From Dorea sp. AF36-15AT (GTDB lineage Bacteria > Bacillota > Clostridia > Lachnospirales > Lachnospiraceae), in contig NZ_QUDV01000001.1 of the NCBI RefSeq assembly GCF_003477705.1, positions 496,001 through 560,000 on the forward strand: 64,000 nt of DNA. The letters run 5' to 3'. Positions within the stretch are counted from its first letter, which is position 1, and each line of letters begins with the position of its first letter. The notes below the pieces were generated by a model. That model was not told the DNA's origin, searched no databases, and saw only the letters and a list, made by a program, of their open reading frames with translations. Positions 52,937-61,503 of the stretch are shown one piece after another. The translations under genes and the position numbers were made by a program.

Positions 52937-55335
52937 GAGAAAACTATGGGATAAGGCATATTGAATGGAATATTAGTTTACAATGGATGAAACGCCAGAA
53001 AAAGTATTGCCTGATGGTAGTGTGTGTTACCATTCTCGCGTGTATGCTGATGCAGACCGGCTTTCTTATTACAGATGGGATAATCAGTGCAGTGAAGAAC
53101 CAGCGTAAGAACATCTATGGTGAATGGGAATATGGACTGGTAAACATGGATGCAGATTCACAGACCTTGATAGAAGATCATCCATTTATCGAATCCAAAG
53201 GGAAGATTCAGATATATGGCGTGCTGGCTGGCTCTTATATGGACAATAAGCAAGCGAATATTGGAACGATGGATCAGACTGCGTGGAATATCGGACATTT
53301 GCAGATGTTAAAAGGGCATCTTCCGGAAAATGAACAGGAGATTGCTATGGAATCCGGCATGCTTACTGCGCTTGGCTACCAGGGAGAGCCGGGGGAGAAG
53401 ATTACGTTAAATATCGTTACTACGACTGCGTATCAGAATGATATGGTCGGAAAGGCTTATACCTATACATTGTGTGGTGTCATCAAGGACTATCAGGTCA
53501 ACTGGGACATATGTAATCGGAATCGGTTTCCGACAGGAATTGTGACAAAAGCAGGAGCAGAGCGGATTGGTAGTCCATTGGAGTCTCATATGCTGATTCG
53601 GGCAGACAAGGGAGACTCGGTTTATGAAGATTTGAAGAAAAGCGATAAGCTGACCTGCGGTATGGAAGAAAATGCAAAATGGAATCAGGATGTGGTGAAG
53701 CAAATGCCATATATCGGATTTCTTCAGGCAATCCGTGTGGTAATCGCAGTAGCGGCAGCCTGTGTGTTGTATCTGATGGTGTCGCACTCTGTTCAGAAAC
53801 GTCAGGAGATGTGGAAGATTCTGGATGCACTTGGAATGGAGAAGAAGCAGATGTACCAGATACTGATCTTTGAAGCCTGTGCGTGTTATCTGATTGCGTC
53901 TATAACCGGAATGGGTCTCGGTACATTGACGTACCTGGCAGCTATGAAAGGATGGGAGAAGATACTTGGCTATCCGTTAGTTGCAAAAGTGACCGGAAAA
54001 GCATATGCAGGAACACTATTATACAGCTTTTTCGTATTTTCATTTAGTTATTTCTTTTCATGCATGAAATTAAATAAATTCAGGAAAGGAGGTACAGACC
54101 GCCAGAAAATTAAATTATCAAAAAGAAAAAATCAGATTACCAGACTGACACCTCTTTCTATGGTGCTGTGTGACTGGAATTACAGAAAACTGCGTAAAGG
54201 CATACAGATTCTGCTGATAGCAAGCGTATTAGTGATGTGCGGTACGGGGTATATGGAGATACGGTCGGACTGGGAAGAACTTGCAAGAGACCGTCAGTAT
54301 ACAGGCAATGGATATATGTTAAATGTGCAGCCGGATTCAAACACACAAGGGATTAGTAAACTTACAGTTCAGACATTGTCTCAGATTGAAGGTGTGGAAT
54401 CGGCAGAAGCATATTATTCTACAGATAGTGACGAACGTAATGAAACAGAATATACCATTGATTTGTCGGAGTATAAACAAAGCCCATATATTGAAAAAAT
54501 ACTGGAGACAGAGCAGCTTTTTAAGGAAAATGTGAATGCTCATAACATTTCTTTTCATGCACTGGGAGTCACGCGCTGGGAAGATCTGCAGAGATTCCTG
54601 GCAGATGTTCAGGAAGGAACCGTTATACGAGAAGAATTTGAAAGCGGCAACTTCTGCATCCTTGTATTAAGTCCACTTCGAGAGCAGGACGGTATGTATC
54701 TGCCATGGAATACGAAAGAAATGGTGAAAGACAGCGATATTCAGGAATCACAGATCAAAGCAGGTGATCAGTTATCGGTTACCTGCCATGGAGAAAAAGA
54801 AGCACAGACGAAACAGATACAGGTTGATGCAATCCTGCGCACATCTTCCGAAAAAAATATACACCCACCTTATCCGGGCGGCACCGGCATCTGTGCGGTC
54901 ACAGGAAAGAATTTCTGGAAACAATATGGCATAAATACCGTGGATGATTATTGTGAGAAGGTACGGATATTGTTAGATGATACAGCGGATGCTTACGATG
55001 CAGAGACGCATATACTAAGCTGTGTGAAAAAGGCTGGCAATATCGACCTGATCAATTACCATGAAGAGTATGCAGGCAGACAGCAGACCTACTATTCCGT
55101 TACAGGCACATTCATTATCTTTGGAATATTTTATCTTATCATGGTGGTTATCGTGGTAAGCCAGCTGTTGGCAGCGGAACGCCAGGACAAGGCGAGAAAT
55201 CATCAGATATTATATGCGCTTGGAATGGAAGAAGCATTTTTTAAGAAAATGAGATGCATTGAAGTGGTTCTTGAATGCGGGATTGCGCTGGTATTAGGTG
55301 TGGTTGGAACAATACTATTTTACATAATTAGATAA
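52933..55335 (+). CDS. FtsX-type ABC permease (chromosomal)
   Basis: 800 residues with the two-module FtsX layout: helix near 27-50, extracellular domain, helices near 265-285, 310-335 and 355-375, second helix near 425-442, second extracellular domain, and final helices near 710-735 and 775-798. The C-terminus stops directly after a helix, so it is shorter than in related permeases. Its ATPase is truncated, so the transporter is probably inactive unless another ATPase serves it. Confidence 0.82.
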   Translation: MRENYGIRHIEWNISLQWMKRQKKYCLMVVCVTILACMLMQTGFLITDGIISAVKNQRKNIYGEWEYGLVNMDADSQTLIEDHPFIESKGKIQIYGVLAGSYMDNKQANIGTMDQTAWNIGHLQMLKGHLPENEQEIAMESGMLTALGYQGEPGEKITLNIVTTTAYQNDMVGKAYTYTLCGVIKDYQVNWDICNRNRFPTGIVTKAGAERIGSPLESHMLIRADKGDSVYEDLKKSDKLTCGMEENAKWNQDVVKQMPYIGFLQAIRVVIAVAAACVLYLMVSHSVQKRQEMWKILDALGMEKKQMYQILIFEACACYLIASITGMGLGTLTYLAAMKGWEKILGYPLVAKVTGKAYAGTLLYSFFVFSFSYFFSCMKLNKFRKGGTDRQKIKLSKRKNQITRLTPLSMVLCDWNYRKLRKGIQILLIASVLVMCGTGYMEIRSDWEELARDRQYTGNGYMLNVQPDSNTQGISKLTVQTLSQIEGVESAEAYYSTDSDERNETEYTIDLSEYKQSPYIEKILETEQLFKENVNAHNISFHALGVTRWEDLQRFLADVQEGTVIREEFESGNFCILVLSPLREQDGMYLPWNTKEMVKDSDIQESQIKAGDQLSVTCHGEKEAQTKQIQVDAILRTSSEKNIHPPYPGGTGICAVTGKNFWKQYGINTVDDYCEKVRILLDDTADAYDAETHILSCVKKAGNIDLINYHEEYAGRQQTYYSVTGTFIIFGIFYLIMVVIVVSQLLAAERQDKARNHQILYALGMEEAFFKKMRCIEVVLECGIALVLGVVGTILFYIIR

Positions 55336-55351
55336 GGCGCGATGATGGGAA

Positions 55352-55951
55352 ATGATGGGAAATGATGTAAATAAAAGAACAATAATTCTGGCATTAAGTG
55401 TAATCACCGTTCTTGGTGTATGTGGGTATCATAATAAAACGGATTCTGAATTGGGGAGAGTGAATCCAACATTACAGCTGCAATTAAAAGAAGTTGTAAC
55501 TATTTTTGAAACTTCATCTGGAGACATTATTGGTTGTGAAGTCCTGATTCTGTATGATTGGTTTGTTACACCGGGAGCATGTGGGGAAGACTTGATTAGC
55601 TTGAATTGGGATTATGGATATTTTACACTTACTGATTTTAATTCGTATGCTACAGTGAAAAATATATCTACAGGAAAAACGGAATACTTTGATTTTATCA
55701 CAACACCTCATACTGCACAGAATGGTGAGATTGGCTGGTATACAAAGCTGCGTAGCTCAGATATAAGTCCTAAAATTCAAAGCAATCCTGCCGGATACGC
55801 AATTGCATATTTTGAACCATCTCGTCCGCTAAGAAATAATGATAACCTTGTAAAGGATTTTGATGTGATATATGTTCATGATAAATGTCCAGGCAAAACA
55901 TTGATTGATGTTTCAGATATTATATATCAGATGGAAGATGATCAGCTATGA
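55352..55951 (+). CDS. predicted exported protein, unknown function
   Basis: 199 residues with an N-terminal hydrophobic segment (RTIILALSVITVLGVCGYHN) that looks like a signal peptide or anchor; VLGVC is not a proper lipobox. The rest is a beta-rich acidic domain (VVTIFETSSGDIIGCEVLILYDWFV, YFEPSRPLR). The AUG is one of several near-identical GATGATGGGAAATG repeats, so ATG 55355 is possible. Overlaps the next small gene by ATGA. Confidence 0.6.
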   Translation: MMGNDVNKRTIILALSVITVLGVCGYHNKTDSELGRVNPTLQLQLKEVVTIFETSSGDIIGCEVLILYDWFVTPGACGEDLISLNWDYGYFTLTDFNSYATVKNISTGKTEYFDFITTPHTAQNGEIGWYTKLRSSDISPKIQSNPAGYAIAYFEPSRPLRNNDNLVKDFDVIYVHDKCPGKTLIDVSDIIYQMEDDQL

Positions 55952-56088
55952 AAAAGGAAAATTATTTCACATGGCTCAATAATTATGGATTCTTCCCTAA
56001 AGTGACGGAAATAGAGATAGAGTATGTTTTTGATAATGTCAAAAGTGTAGAGAATCTGGAAGTTCAAGTTGGAGTGGTAAGAAGATGA
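55948..56088 (+). CDS. 46-residue ORF coupled to the previous gene
   Basis: ATG 55948 overlaps the stop of the exported-protein gene (ATGA). MKKENYFTWLNNYGFFPKV then an acidic IEIEYVFDNVKSVENLEVQ strand. It may be the surviving start of a longer gene; unrecognised. Confidence 0.4.
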   Translation: MKKENYFTWLNNYGFFPKVTEIEIEYVFDNVKSVENLEVQVGVVRR

Positions 56089-56164
56089 CGAATGATGCCT
56101 AAACTCGTTGTGATGACGGGGTTGGGCGTGCTGTGTATTCTTAAATGGAAAGGGGAAATGGTAT

Positions 56165-56725
56165 ATGAAGCGTAATATACGAATAATTGTGATGGGAGCT
56201 TTTGTGATAAATGCGTTAATTGGCTGTTCTAAACAGAATGAAGTTCCTGATTCTACTACAAAATTATTACATGCTATCGTGGAATCTCCGAATGAAGAGT
56301 TATATCATGCTCAGCCTACTGAAATAGGAATAGGAACAGGTGTACCAGATGAAGAGGAAATAGATGCAACACAGAAAGCAGTGGAAGAAGAGAAAAATGC
56401 CTGGGATGAGACAGTGGGAGACTGCTTTGCAAAAGGAATGTTTGATACATTCTTGAACAGTCAGGAACGGATTTATTTTCTGGGAGCTTCTGATGTGAAT
56501 GGCTGTCAGACATCTGTAAAAAAGATTGAACTTGTTGAGAAAAATGATAATATACAGCACATAAAAGTGACAGTGCAGGCAGAGACAAGTGATTATAAGG
56601 AGGCTGAGACGAAAGACTTCGAGACGGAGTGAAGAGTTATCTATGATAAGGATGATCCGGAACTGATACAGACGATAGAACTAACAGATGATGACGGGTT
56701 CTGGGAGTGGAATGTAAAAAATTAA
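56165..56725 (+). pseudogene. lipoprotein gene, probably frameshifted near its 3' end
   Basis: Signal peptide with a good lipobox (INALIGC, Cys near residue 21), then a linker and a domain with KAVEEEKNAWDETVGDCFAKGMFDTFL and ...IQHIKVTVQAETSDYKEAETKDFETE, stop at 56632. Directly after, another frame continues plausibly as RVIYDKDDPELIQTIELTDDDGFWEWNVKN to 56725, so one base change near 56620-56636 seems to have cut ~30 residues. The shorter 155-residue form may still be exported. Confidence 0.6.
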
Positions 56726-56728
56726 ACA

Positions 56729-56764
56729 AAAAAGACATCCATCATGACGGTAATGGATGTCTTT
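56729..56764. terminator. bidirectional terminator
   Basis: AAGACATCCAT / ATGGATGTCTT perfect stem flanked by A-run and T-run, between the convergent lipoprotein and rpsT genes. Confidence 0.85.
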
Positions 56765-56790
56765 TGTTTCGTTTACTTTATTCAAATAAA

Positions 56791-57054
56791 TTAAGCGATT
56801 TCGTTTACAGCTTTTGATAAACGTGCAATCTTTCTTGAGCAAGTGTTCTTGTGGTAAACTCCCTTAGAACCAGCTTTGTTGATCTCAGAAATAGCAACCT
56901 TCAGTGCGTCCTGAGCAGCAGCAGCGTCTTTCTTTGCTACAGCAGTCTCAACTTTCTTTACGCAAGTCTTAACCTTAGATTTGATCGCTTTATTTCTTGC
57001 AGCCTTTGTCTCGTTTACTAAAATTCTTTTCTTTGCAGATTTGATGTTAGCCAA
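56791..57054 (-). CDS. rpsT: 30S ribosomal protein S20
   Basis: 87 residues, MANIKSAKKRILVNETKAARNKAIKSKVKT..., normal S20 length and very basic. Start is TTG at 57054 with GGAGGTG upstream; the upstream ATG (57075) would add seven residues not in the family. Binds 16S rRNA early in 30S assembly. TTG starts are common for rpsT and allow autogenous control. Confidence 0.95.
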   Translation of the reverse strand: MANIKSAKKRILVNETKAARNKAIKSKVKTCVKKVETAVAKKDAAAAQDALKVAISEINKAGSKGVYHKNTCSRKIARLSKAVNEIA

Positions 57055-57143
57055 TTTGTCCACCTCCGATATCATGGATTAATTATAATTTCATTCATGT
57101 TTATCAGAACAGACACGGACGCTCTGATAAAACGTACTTAATT

Positions 57144-57172
57144 ATATTAGAATAATTAGGTGTGCTTGTCAA
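57144..57172 (-). promoter_or_regulatory. rpsT promoter
   Basis: On the minus strand TTGACA (57172-57167), 17-base spacer, TAATAT (57149-57144). Confidence 0.7.
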
Positions 57173-57235
57173 TACATATTTTGACAAAAGCTGTAAAAAC
57201 TAATGGAAAATGAGTATGAAGGAGAGAGACTAGGT

Positions 57236-58201
57236 ATGATCGACAAGTTCAATGTGCGTACGGATCTTGCATTGGAGGAAAAGGAACGGTTTGAATCGGA
57301 TGATGTAGAGATATCAGGCGTGGTGTTGGAGGAACATTATGATGAGCAGAAGGAGATCCGCATCACGATGGTGAAGATTGAGACAGAGAAGGGGGCAAGA
57401 ACCATGGGGAAGCCTGTAGGGAATTACCTGACGCTGGAGGCACCGGGGATGGCGGATGATAACGAAGAGATCCACCGGGATATTTCGGATGAACTGGAGA
57501 AGCTGCTCAGACGCATTTTGAAAGATCATAAGGGAAAGCAGGAGTCGGTGCTGGTAGTGGGACTTGGCAACCGGATGGTGACACCGGATGCACTGGGACC
57601 GTACGTGGCAGATCATCTGAATATCACACGTCATGTGATCCGTGAGTACGGCAGGTATGCATTACATGACCAGCGGATGCGTCTGGTCAGCGCGATTGTG
57701 CCGGGAGTGATGGGACAGACCGGCATGGAGACGGTAGAAATCGTGAAGGGAATTGTGAAAGAGACGAAGCCGGATCTTGTAATCGCGATTGATGCGTTGG
57801 CTGCGCGGAATACGAAGCGACTGAACCGCACGATCCAGGTGGCAGATACGGGAATCCAGCCGGGATCCGGCGTTGGGAATCACCGCAGTGCGATCTGTCA
57901 GGAGACATTGGGGATTCCTGTAATCGCAATCGGTGTGCCAACAGTGGTAGATGCAGCGACAATCGTCAATGATTCCATGGAGAATCTGATTCAGGCACTG
58001 GAGACTTCGGAGGCGTTGCGTGGTGTCGGACTGGTATTACAGGGATATAATGCAGCGGAAAAATACGAACTGGTGAAAGAACTCATTTCCCCACATTTGA
58101 ATGGAATGTTCGTGACGCCAAAGGATATCGATGATACCGTGAGGCGGATCAGTCGGATTGTCTGCGATGCGATCAATCAATTGTGTGTATGTGTGGAATA
58201 A
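57236..58201 (+). CDS. gpr: germination (GPR) endopeptidase
   Basis: 321 residues from ATG 57236 (MIDKFNVRTDLALE; AAGGAG upstream); ATG 57203 would add 11 residues. The family start VRTDLALE, the VLVVGLGNRMVTPDALGP motif, GVMGQTGMET and the IQPGSGVGNHRSAI segment are present. It degrades the small acid-soluble proteins of the spore core at germination and is made as an inactive zymogen. Marks the organism as a spore former. Order rpsT-gpr-spoIIP is common in Clostridia. Confidence 0.92.
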   Translation: MIDKFNVRTDLALEEKERFESDDVEISGVVLEEHYDEQKEIRITMVKIETEKGARTMGKPVGNYLTLEAPGMADDNEEIHRDISDELEKLLRRILKDHKGKQESVLVVGLGNRMVTPDALGPYVADHLNITRHVIREYGRYALHDQRMRLVSAIVPGVMGQTGMETVEIVKGIVKETKPDLVIAIDALAARNTKRLNRTIQVADTGIQPGSGVGNHRSAICQETLGIPVIAIGVPTVVDAATIVNDSMENLIQALETSEALRGVGLVLQGYNAAEKYELVKELISPHLNGMFVTPKDIDDTVRRISRIVCDAINQLCVCVE

Positions 58202-58281
58202 ATGCAGATGTATTGGCATATTTTGCACCGGGACGGCATAGGATAACAGCAGTACGGCAGACTGCCGGAGGTGAGTGAACG

Positions 58282-59460
58282 ATGCGGAGTGGACATGTAA
58301 AGATCAATCGTTGCCTGATTCTGATGCTGTCAGTGATCTTGGGGGCATATATATTGTGGAATACAGGTGTATTTTCCTGGAATATGATCTGGGAGGAGAT
58401 TACCGATATGCTGGTCAGGCAGTCGGCGGAATGTTATCTGCCCGGAATGGTATATGTGGCAGAGGATAAAAATGGTGACTGGAAGGAGTGGCTGGAAGGA
58501 AAGGCAGCCGAGCTGATACCGTTAGGTACGTATTTGGATGAAAAATCAGAATGGGAGACTGAAGTGGAGGATGCCGAGACAATTGCAAGGATTCTGGCGG
58601 AACAGGCGTCAGATGAGAATGCGGTGGATGCGAATGGGGCGTTAATCGGCGAGGATGATTCAGCTAAGACGGAAGGAGTGGGCACAGGTATTGATGTATC
58701 TCCGGAGAAAATGGGAGATTTTAACTATCTACTGAGCCATTTCTATACGGTAGACAGCTCCACGATGATCCGCAGTGATGAACTGAATGGGACAGAGCTT
58801 ATGAGCAAGGATCTTCATATTAATCAAGAGACAGCAGGACCGAAGATTCTGATCTATCATACCCATTCCCAGGAAATGTTTGCGGATTCGGTACCTGGAG
58901 ATCCGTCTACATCGATTGTAGGCATCGGAGATTATCTGACGGACCTGTTGAATCAGACATATCATATAGAAACAATGCATCATACAGGTGTCTACGATCT
59001 GATCAATGGAGAATTGGATCGAAGCAAAGCATATGATCTGGCGAAACCGGAGATCGCAGAGATTCTGAAAAATAACCCATCCATTGAGGTGGTGATTGAC
59101 TTGCACAGGGATGGCGTGGGTGAGGGAACCCATTTGGTGACGGAGATCAATGGAAAGCCAACAGCCCAGATTATGTTTTTTAACGGACTAAGTAAGACCA
59201 GGTCAAACGGTGAGATTGATTATCTTGCCAATCCTTACATACAGGATAATCTTGCATTTTCTCTGCAGATGCAGGTGGCGGCAAGTGAGAAGTATCCGGA
59301 TTTTGCCAGACGGATCTATCTGCGAGGATACCGTTATAACATGCATCTGATGCCGAAGAGTCTGCTGATTGAGGCGGGTGCGCAGACGAATACCGTACAG
59401 GAAATGAAAAATGCGATGGATATCTTAGCGGAGCTGCTGGATCAGGTGCTGGTAAAGTGA
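58282..59460 (+). CDS. spoIIP: stage II sporulation protein P
   Basis: 392 residues. N-terminal membrane anchor (about 11-29), variable linker, and a C-terminal SpoIIP amidase/endopeptidase domain from about 180: ILIYHTHSQEMFADS (zinc-type histidine), VVIDLHRDGV, and LLIEAGAQTNTVQEMKNAM near the end. Works with SpoIID to thin septal wall during engulfment. GGAGGTGAG precedes ATG 58282. Confidence 0.92.
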   Translation: MRSGHVKINRCLILMLSVILGAYILWNTGVFSWNMIWEEITDMLVRQSAECYLPGMVYVAEDKNGDWKEWLEGKAAELIPLGTYLDEKSEWETEVEDAETIARILAEQASDENAVDANGALIGEDDSAKTEGVGTGIDVSPEKMGDFNYLLSHFYTVDSSTMIRSDELNGTELMSKDLHINQETAGPKILIYHTHSQEMFADSVPGDPSTSIVGIGDYLTDLLNQTYHIETMHHTGVYDLINGELDRSKAYDLAKPEIAEILKNNPSIEVVIDLHRDGVGEGTHLVTEINGKPTAQIMFFNGLSKTRSNGEIDYLANPYIQDNLAFSLQMQVAASEKYPDFARRIYLRGYRYNMHLMPKSLLIEAGAQTNTVQEMKNAMDILAELLDQVLVK

Positions 59461-59487
59461 TTGGTAACGATCACTAAAATAAATTCT

Positions 59488-59516
59488 TTGCGAAAAAGAA
59501 ACATTTGTGATATTCT
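59488..59516 (+). promoter_or_regulatory. promoter of topoisomerase operon
   Basis: TTGCGA at 59488-59493, 17-base spacer, TATTCT at 59511-59516; 48 bases before ATG 59564. Confidence 0.6.
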
Positions 59517-59563
59517 AATACAACATGGGTAAGTATGCGAAATAGTAGAAAGGACTAATTAAC

Positions 59564-61486
59564 ATGGCGAATAAAGCTACATATGATGCGGACAGTATCT
59601 CGGTGCTGGAGGGGCTGGAGGCAGTCCGTAAGAGACCGGGTATGTATATCGGAAGTACCTCAACGAAAGGTCTGAATCATCTGATCTATGAGATCGTGGA
59701 TAATGCAGTGGATGAGCATCTGGCGGGATTCTGTTCCGAGATTCATGTGACATTGGAAAAAGACGGATCGGCAACCGTGGTGGATAACGGACGAGGCGTG
59801 CCTGTCGGCATGCATGCAAAGGGCATGTCTGCTGCCAGACTGGTGTACACGACACTGCATGCGGGCGGTAAATTCGATGACTCGGCCTATAAGACCAGCG
59901 GTGGTCTGCACGGTGTGGGTTCTTCTGTAGTCAATGCGCTGTCTGCATGGATGGACGTGGAGATCAGCAGAGACGGATATGTGCATCATGACCGCTATGA
60001 GCGTGGTGTTCCGGTAATTGAATTGGAAGATGGACTGCTGCCGAAGATAAGTAAGACAAGAAAGACAGGAACGAAGGTCAGCTTCCTGCCGGATGATACG
60101 ATCTTTGAGAAGACAAAGTTCCGCGGGGAAGAGATCAAGAGCCGTATGCATGAGACGGCTTATCTGAATCCGAACTTAACAATTATATATGAAGACAAAC
60201 GTGGAGAAGAGACCGAACATATCGAATATCACGAGCCGGACGGTATCATTGGCTTCATTCGTGATCTGAATGCCAAGAAAGAAGTCATCCATGAACCGGT
60301 GTATTATCAGGGAACAGCAGAAGGCGTTGAGGTCGAGGTCGCGTTCCAGTATGTCAATGAGTTCCATGAAAATGTACTTGGCTTCTGTAATAATATCTAT
60401 AACGCAGAGGGCGGAACCCATCTGACCGGATTTAAGACAACATTTACCACAGTGATGAATCAGTATGCCAGAGAACTGGGTATCCTGAAGGATAAGGATG
60501 CGAACTTTACCGGAGCGGATATCCGTAATGGTATGACAGCCATCGTATCGATTAAACATTCGGATCCTAGATTCGAGGGACAGACAAAGACAAAGCTAGA
60601 TAACCCGGATGCTGCCAAAGCGACAGGAAAGGTAACCGGTGAGGAAGTTGTACGCTATTTTGACCGCAATCTGGATACCTTAAAGAAGGTGCTTGCCTGC
60701 GCAGAAAAGGCAGCCAAGATCCGTAAGACAGAGGAACGCGCAAAGACGAATCTGCTGACCAAGCAGAAGTATTCCTTTGACAGTAACGGCAAGCTTGCTA
60801 ACTGTGAGAGTAGGGATGCGTCCAAATGCGAGATCTTTATCGTGGAGGGAGATTCTGCGGGAGGTTCTGCCAAGACAGCCAGAGATCGTATGTATCAGGC
60901 AATCCTGCCGATCCGCGGTAAAATCCTGAATGTAGAAAAAGCAAGTATCGACAAGATTCTTGCCAATGCGGAGATCAAGACAATGATTAATGCATTCGGA
61001 TGCGGTTTCTCCGAAGGATACGGCAATGACTTTGACATTACCAAACTGCGGTATGACAAGATTATTATCATGGCAGATGCAGATGTGGATGGAGCACATA
61101 TTTCCACCCTGCTGTTAACTTTATTTTATCGTTTCATGCCGGAACTGATTTACGAAGGACATGTATATATCGCGATGCCTCCACTCTATAAGGCAATGCC
61201 AAAGAAGGGTGAGGAAGAATATCTCTATGATGACAAGGCATTAGAACGTTATCGTAAGACCCACGAGGGACCATTTATCTTACAGAGATACAAAGGTCTG
61301 GGCGAGATGGACGCAGAGCAGCTCTGGGAGACGACGTTGAACCCGGAGACTCGTGTAATGAAATTAGTAGAGATCGAGGATGCCAGAATGGCATCCAGTG
61401 TGACGGAGATGCTGATGGGGACAGAAGTGCCGCCGCGCCGTGCATTTATCTACGACAATGCGACAGAGGCAGAGCTTGATATCTAG
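59564..61486 (+). CDS. type IIA topoisomerase B subunit (GyrB/ParE)
   Basis: 640 residues. ATPase domain: EIVDNAVDEH, VVDNGRGVPV, SGGLHGVGSSVVNAL; TOPRIM: FIVEGDSAGGSAK, DADVDGAHI; C-terminal RYKGLGEMDAEQLWETTLNP. RGKILNVEKAS fits both GyrB and ParE. Its partner lacks a GyrA box, which favours a topoisomerase IV-like role, but Lachnospiraceae often carry extra gyrase-like pairs, so I do not assign a symbol. Followed at 17 bases by the A subunit. Confidence 0.9.
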   Translation: MANKATYDADSISVLEGLEAVRKRPGMYIGSTSTKGLNHLIYEIVDNAVDEHLAGFCSEIHVTLEKDGSATVVDNGRGVPVGMHAKGMSAARLVYTTLHAGGKFDDSAYKTSGGLHGVGSSVVNALSAWMDVEISRDGYVHHDRYERGVPVIELEDGLLPKISKTRKTGTKVSFLPDDTIFEKTKFRGEEIKSRMHETAYLNPNLTIIYEDKRGEETEHIEYHEPDGIIGFIRDLNAKKEVIHEPVYYQGTAEGVEVEVAFQYVNEFHENVLGFCNNIYNAEGGTHLTGFKTTFTTVMNQYARELGILKDKDANFTGADIRNGMTAIVSIKHSDPRFEGQTKTKLDNPDAAKATGKVTGEEVVRYFDRNLDTLKKVLACAEKAAKIRKTEERAKTNLLTKQKYSFDSNGKLANCESRDASKCEIFIVEGDSAGGSAKTARDRMYQAILPIRGKILNVEKASIDKILANAEIKTMINAFGCGFSEGYGNDFDITKLRYDKIIIMADADVDGAHISTLLLTLFYRFMPELIYEGHVYIAMPPLYKAMPKKGEEEYLYDDKALERYRKTHEGPFILQRYKGLGEMDAEQLWETTLNPETRVMKLVEIEDARMASSVTEMLMGTEVPPRRAFIYDNATEAELDI

Positions 61487-61503
61487 GGAGGAGCAGATAA
61501 AAT

